A stretch of 64,000 nt of DNA from Pedobacter sp. Hv1 (GTDB taxonomy: Bacteria; Bacteroidota; Bacteroidia; Sphingobacteriales; Sphingobacteriaceae), in the NCBI RefSeq assembly GCF_001412215.1, contig NZ_LLWP01000005.1, positions 1 to 64,000 of the forward strand, read 5' to 3'. Positions 61,689 through 64,000 of this stretch are shown here, piece after piece. The notes beneath the pieces were generated by a model. The model made no database searches. It was not told the DNA's origin and was given only the letters and a program-made list of their open reading frames with translations. Position 1 is the first letter of the stretch. Each line of letters opens with the position of its first letter. A program made the position numbers and the translations under genes.

Positions 61689-62856
61689 CCCCACTTTGCT
61701 TAATTAAACGGGCTACAAACATGCTGTCTGCCTTATCACCGTAACCTTTAATCAATTCCATTTTTTCTAACTTCAAGTCGAAATTTGAGGTCAAATAAGC
61801 TACTACATCCTCATTTTCTGCTTTAAATACAGAACAGGTCATATAAATTAATGGTTTATCTTTTTTAAGGTATTTCACTACATTTTGGGCAATGGCCTTT
61901 TGCAGTTTGACATAATTCTCTATTTTATGTTTCTCGAAGTAATATAACATTTCAGGCGTACGTCCCCATGTACCAGAACCTGAACATGGTGCATCCAATA
62001 AAATGCCATCAAACTCATAATGGTGCAAAATCTGATCATTATTCTGCAAGAGATCAATCACTTTCTGATGGTATTTCTTAATTCCAGCCAACTGGAAACG
62101 CTCCTGCAAATTCATCAGGCTATTTTCCCTTACATCGCTTACCAGCAATTCTATATTTGGCTCTAAGTCATGTAACAACAGCGATTTTCCGCCAGATGCA
62201 GCACAACAGTCCCACCAATAATCGTATTTGTTCGGTTTAAAATAAGCGCCAGTTTTTTGAGAAGATAGATCTTGTACCTGATACAGCCTAGGATCGTTGA
62301 TGACTTGCTCCAATTTTGTTCCATTAGGCAAGGCTAAAGTCGTATCTGAGACTTCTTTAACAGTTACATTATTGGCTTGCAATTGATTAATTACCGCTTG
62401 GATATGAGTTGATTTTACCCTGATAAATAAATCGGGTTGACTAAAAGAAGCACTGTAAAAATCTGTGGCATTGATACTTTCAGAAAGCGGCGCACTGAAC
62501 GAAAAAACATCTTCCAATTTAAAAGCTGGAAAAGCTTTCTTAATCAGGTCTATTTTTTCTTGGGCTGGGAGACCAATTTTTTCAACTAGATCTGGTAGGT
62601 ATTGTGCAACAATCAAGCTTGAAGTATCATTACATAAAAAATCAGCTATAGCCAATCTTTTTAAAGGATCTAATTTAGCAAGTGCCTTTCCTAATCTAAA
62701 AAAGCTATAGATGTATCTTGTAGCCCATCTCCGATCAGAAGACCCCATTTGTTTGTGTTGCTTAAAATAACCAACCAAATGCCTATGCAAAGGCAAAACG
62801 CCATTGTAACTTGCAAATAATTGTTCAAACGCACGGATCTGGTGTTCTACTCTCAT
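61666..62856 (-). CDS. RsmB/NOP family class I SAM-dependent rRNA methyltransferase
   Basis: 396 residues. N-terminal helical region (1-150, NusB-like; KQMGSSDRRWATRYIYSFFRLGK). The methyltransferase core has WWDCCAASGGKSLLL as motif I, LLVSDVRENSLMNLQERF, motif IV DAPCSGSGTWGRTPE and motif VI MTCSVFKAENEDVV; the two cysteines (PCSGSG and TCS) are the catalytic pair of m5C methyltransferases. It methylates cytosine in rRNA or tRNA. Start as given is the only Met before the NusB-like part. Confidence 0.9.
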   Translation of the reverse strand: MRVEHQIRAFEQLFASYNGVLPLHRHLVGYFKQHKQMGSSDRRWATRYIYSFFRLGKALAKLDPLKRLAIADFLCNDTSSLIVAQYLPDLVEKIGLPAQEKIDLIKKAFPAFKLEDVFSFSAPLSESINATDFYSASFSQPDLFIRVKSTHIQAVINQLQANNVTVKEVSDTTLALPNGTKLEQVINDPRLYQVQDLSSQKTGAYFKPNKYDYWWDCCAASGGKSLLLHDLEPNIELLVSDVRENSLMNLQERFQLAGIKKYHQKVIDLLQNNDQILHHYEFDGILLDAPCSGSGTWGRTPEMLYYFEKHKIENYVKLQKAIAQNVVKYLKKDKPLIYMTCSVFKAENEDVVAYLTSNFDLKLEKMELIKGYGDKADSMFVARLIKQSGANDEANA

Positions 62857-62888
62857 ACCTCAGCCTTAAAGGGAATTTAAATTTTTAA

Positions 62889-64000
62889 TTAATCAACTAG
62901 ATTTAAGGTAAGGTTTTTATACTGCAACAGCATTAAATCTTTGTTAAAATAGCCGTATTTGGGGTCGAATCCAAAATCAAAAGAATTATGCAGCCCCTTG
63001 TATTTATCCTTGGTTAAATAATCAAGGTATTTTTCGCCATGTTTAGCTAGCAATTTGCCAAAATAAAAACCAATATCAAAACCTTTGAAAGAGTATTCGC
63101 TAGGCTCAAAATTAAACTCCGATCGGTATTTTTTAATAAAGTTAATTACAGCTTGGCTTTTATAGTCAATCCTATAAGAAGTACTTATAATGGTATTAAG
63201 ATCTTGCAATTGATCTACATTATAGTTTTGTTTCATCCAATTCGGATGTCCGAAAAGACTAATGTCATACCCGCCAGTTTTTAGATTTTTAAGCTTAAAT
63301 ATTTTATCTATGCTAGGGATTACAAAACCTGTTTCCGACGAACAGATCACCAAGGCATACTTTTTACCCTTGATCATTCTGGTTTCAAAGGCATACGTAG
63401 AGGTAAACTCTTGCACAATGAAAGCAGGATGATTTTGCTTAAATCGAGCTCTTAAAGGCGCAGCAAATTGCTCATCGGTAGCTTTCCGTGGATTGATCAA
63501 CACCACAATTGCATTATTGCTTTGGTAGTGTTGGGCAATATAATCGGCTATTTTAATGGCATGTTGATCAATGTTATTAACTACAGAGATCAAATTAGGA
63601 TTATCGAAATCGCTGGGTTTTGATGCCGCTAAAGGCGACACAATGGTCAAATTGTTTTCAATAGCATAATTGGTCATGTACTTCACACCATCAGGAAAAA
63701 CCGGACCAATAATTAAGTTACTGTTCTTTAACGCTTCCTTTTTAAATAGCACCGCTAATTGGCTATTCTCATCTTTGCTATCAAATACATTGAGTTTAAA
63801 ATTCAAGCCAAAACTTGCGGCAGAGTCTATCCCCAATTTTACGCCTTGATAAAAATCGATGGCCATATCTGCACGTTCTAATTGTGCTTTATTGGCCGTA
63901 TTTAAATTAAGTTGGTTTAATTTAAAAGGAACTAACAAAGAAATTCCTGCTTCGGTAAATCTCTTGGCAGGTTTTTCTTCTTTGGTTTCTTTTTTCACTT
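62889..64000 (-). CDS. Periplasmic-binding-protein fold protein, partial (5' end beyond the window)
   Basis: At least 370 residues are encoded up to the window edge with no stop on the upstream side, so the N-terminus is missing. The visible part is a Peripla_BP_6-type type I binding protein fold: ISLLVPFKLNQLNLNTANKAQ, FYQGVKLGIDSA, LIIGPVFPDGVKYMTNYAIEN, VSPLAASKPSDFDNPNLISVV, IVVLINPRKA and FKGFDIGFYFGKLLA. In Bacteroidota, proteins of this type are often fused to N-terminal LysM domains; that would be in the missing part and is only expected. Envelope or peptidoglycan-linked role inferred. Confidence 0.75.
   Translation of the reverse strand, partial: VKKETKEEKPAKRFTEAGISLLVPFKLNQLNLNTANKAQLERADMAIDFYQGVKLGIDSAASFGLNFKLNVFDSKDENSQLAVLFKKEALKNSNLIIGPVFPDGVKYMTNYAIENNLTIVSPLAASKPSDFDNPNLISVVNNIDQHAIKIADYIAQHYQSNNAIVVLINPRKATDEQFAAPLRARFKQNHPAFIVQEFTSTYAFETRMIKGKKYALVICSSETGFVIPSIDKIFKLKNLKTGGYDISLFGHPNWMKQNYNVDQLQDLNTIISTSYRIDYKSQAVINFIKKYRSEFNFEPSEYSFKGFDIGFYFGKLLAKHGEKYLDYLTKDKYKGLHNSFDFGFDPKYGYFNKDLMLLQYKNLTLNLVD

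Overview
The window is chromosomal DNA of a low-GC member of the Bacteroidota, most likely Sphingobacteriaceae and close to Pedobacter. The support is: a SusC/SusD pair, many lipoproteins with a CKK-type lipobox, TonB and carboxypeptidase-regulatory-like domains, promoters of the TTTG-N19-TAnnTTTG type, and weak or absent Shine-Dalgarno sequences. No tRNA, rRNA, CRISPR array, transposase or integrase gene was seen. A very strong promoter at the left edge points out of the window and could belong to an rRNA operon.

Layout. 0.9-11.4 kb: bamD, rpoZ, coaBC and a DUF4835 gene, then recN. This housekeeping row is interrupted by a BlaI repressor, an M56 sensor peptidase carrying ten 23-residue repeats, a secreted protein and an alpha/beta hydrolase. 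11.4-19.4 kb: envelope proteins, an OmpA-family protein, three small lipoproteins, and a TPR histidine kinase with a LytTR response regulator. 19.5-23.1 kb: two tandem paralogues with a CarboxypepD_reg-like domain and a radical SAM protein. 23.2-30.0 kb: a SusC-SusD-discoidin-metalloprotease locus with two LacI-type sites upstream. 30.4-43.8 kb: ATP-grasp enzyme, ClpC, small proteins, DinB, Crp/Fnr regulator, an EttA-like ABC-F protein, an SDR epimerase, a GbsR/MarR-type regulator with two small membrane proteins, a receiver-only regulator, a DEAD-box helicase, a YkuK-like RNase H-fold protein and a thioredoxin. 43.8-51.0 kb: DUF4468 protein, porin, AmtB, SRPBCC protein, GH20 hexosaminidase and a TIGR01212 radical SAM protein. 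51.2-61.5 kb: an RCC1-repeat and a collagen-like lipoprotein, three APC permeases, a membrane pyrophosphatase and MarC. The right end holds an RsmB-type RNA methyltransferase and the C-terminal part of a periplasmic-binding-fold protein cut by the window edge.

Most notable signal. Four promoters share one 71-bp architecture: two direct 9-bp half-sites close to the published LytTR consensus, separated by exactly 12 bp, then exactly 33 bp, then a TAnnTT(C/T)A minus-7 element. Three lie in front of the OmpA-family gene and two lipoprotein genes beside the LytTR two-component pair. The fourth lies 35 kb away, in front of the RCC1/collagen-like surface lipoproteins. I infer a local LytTR regulon controlling surface proteins. 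Other points: a BlaI promoter held between two operators, a 28-bp perfect palindrome over the GbsR-type promoter, several genes whose minus-7 element ends 3-6 nt before ATG (predicted leaderless mRNAs), and a fossil of the hppA 3' end that reveals how the APC permease gene was duplicated.
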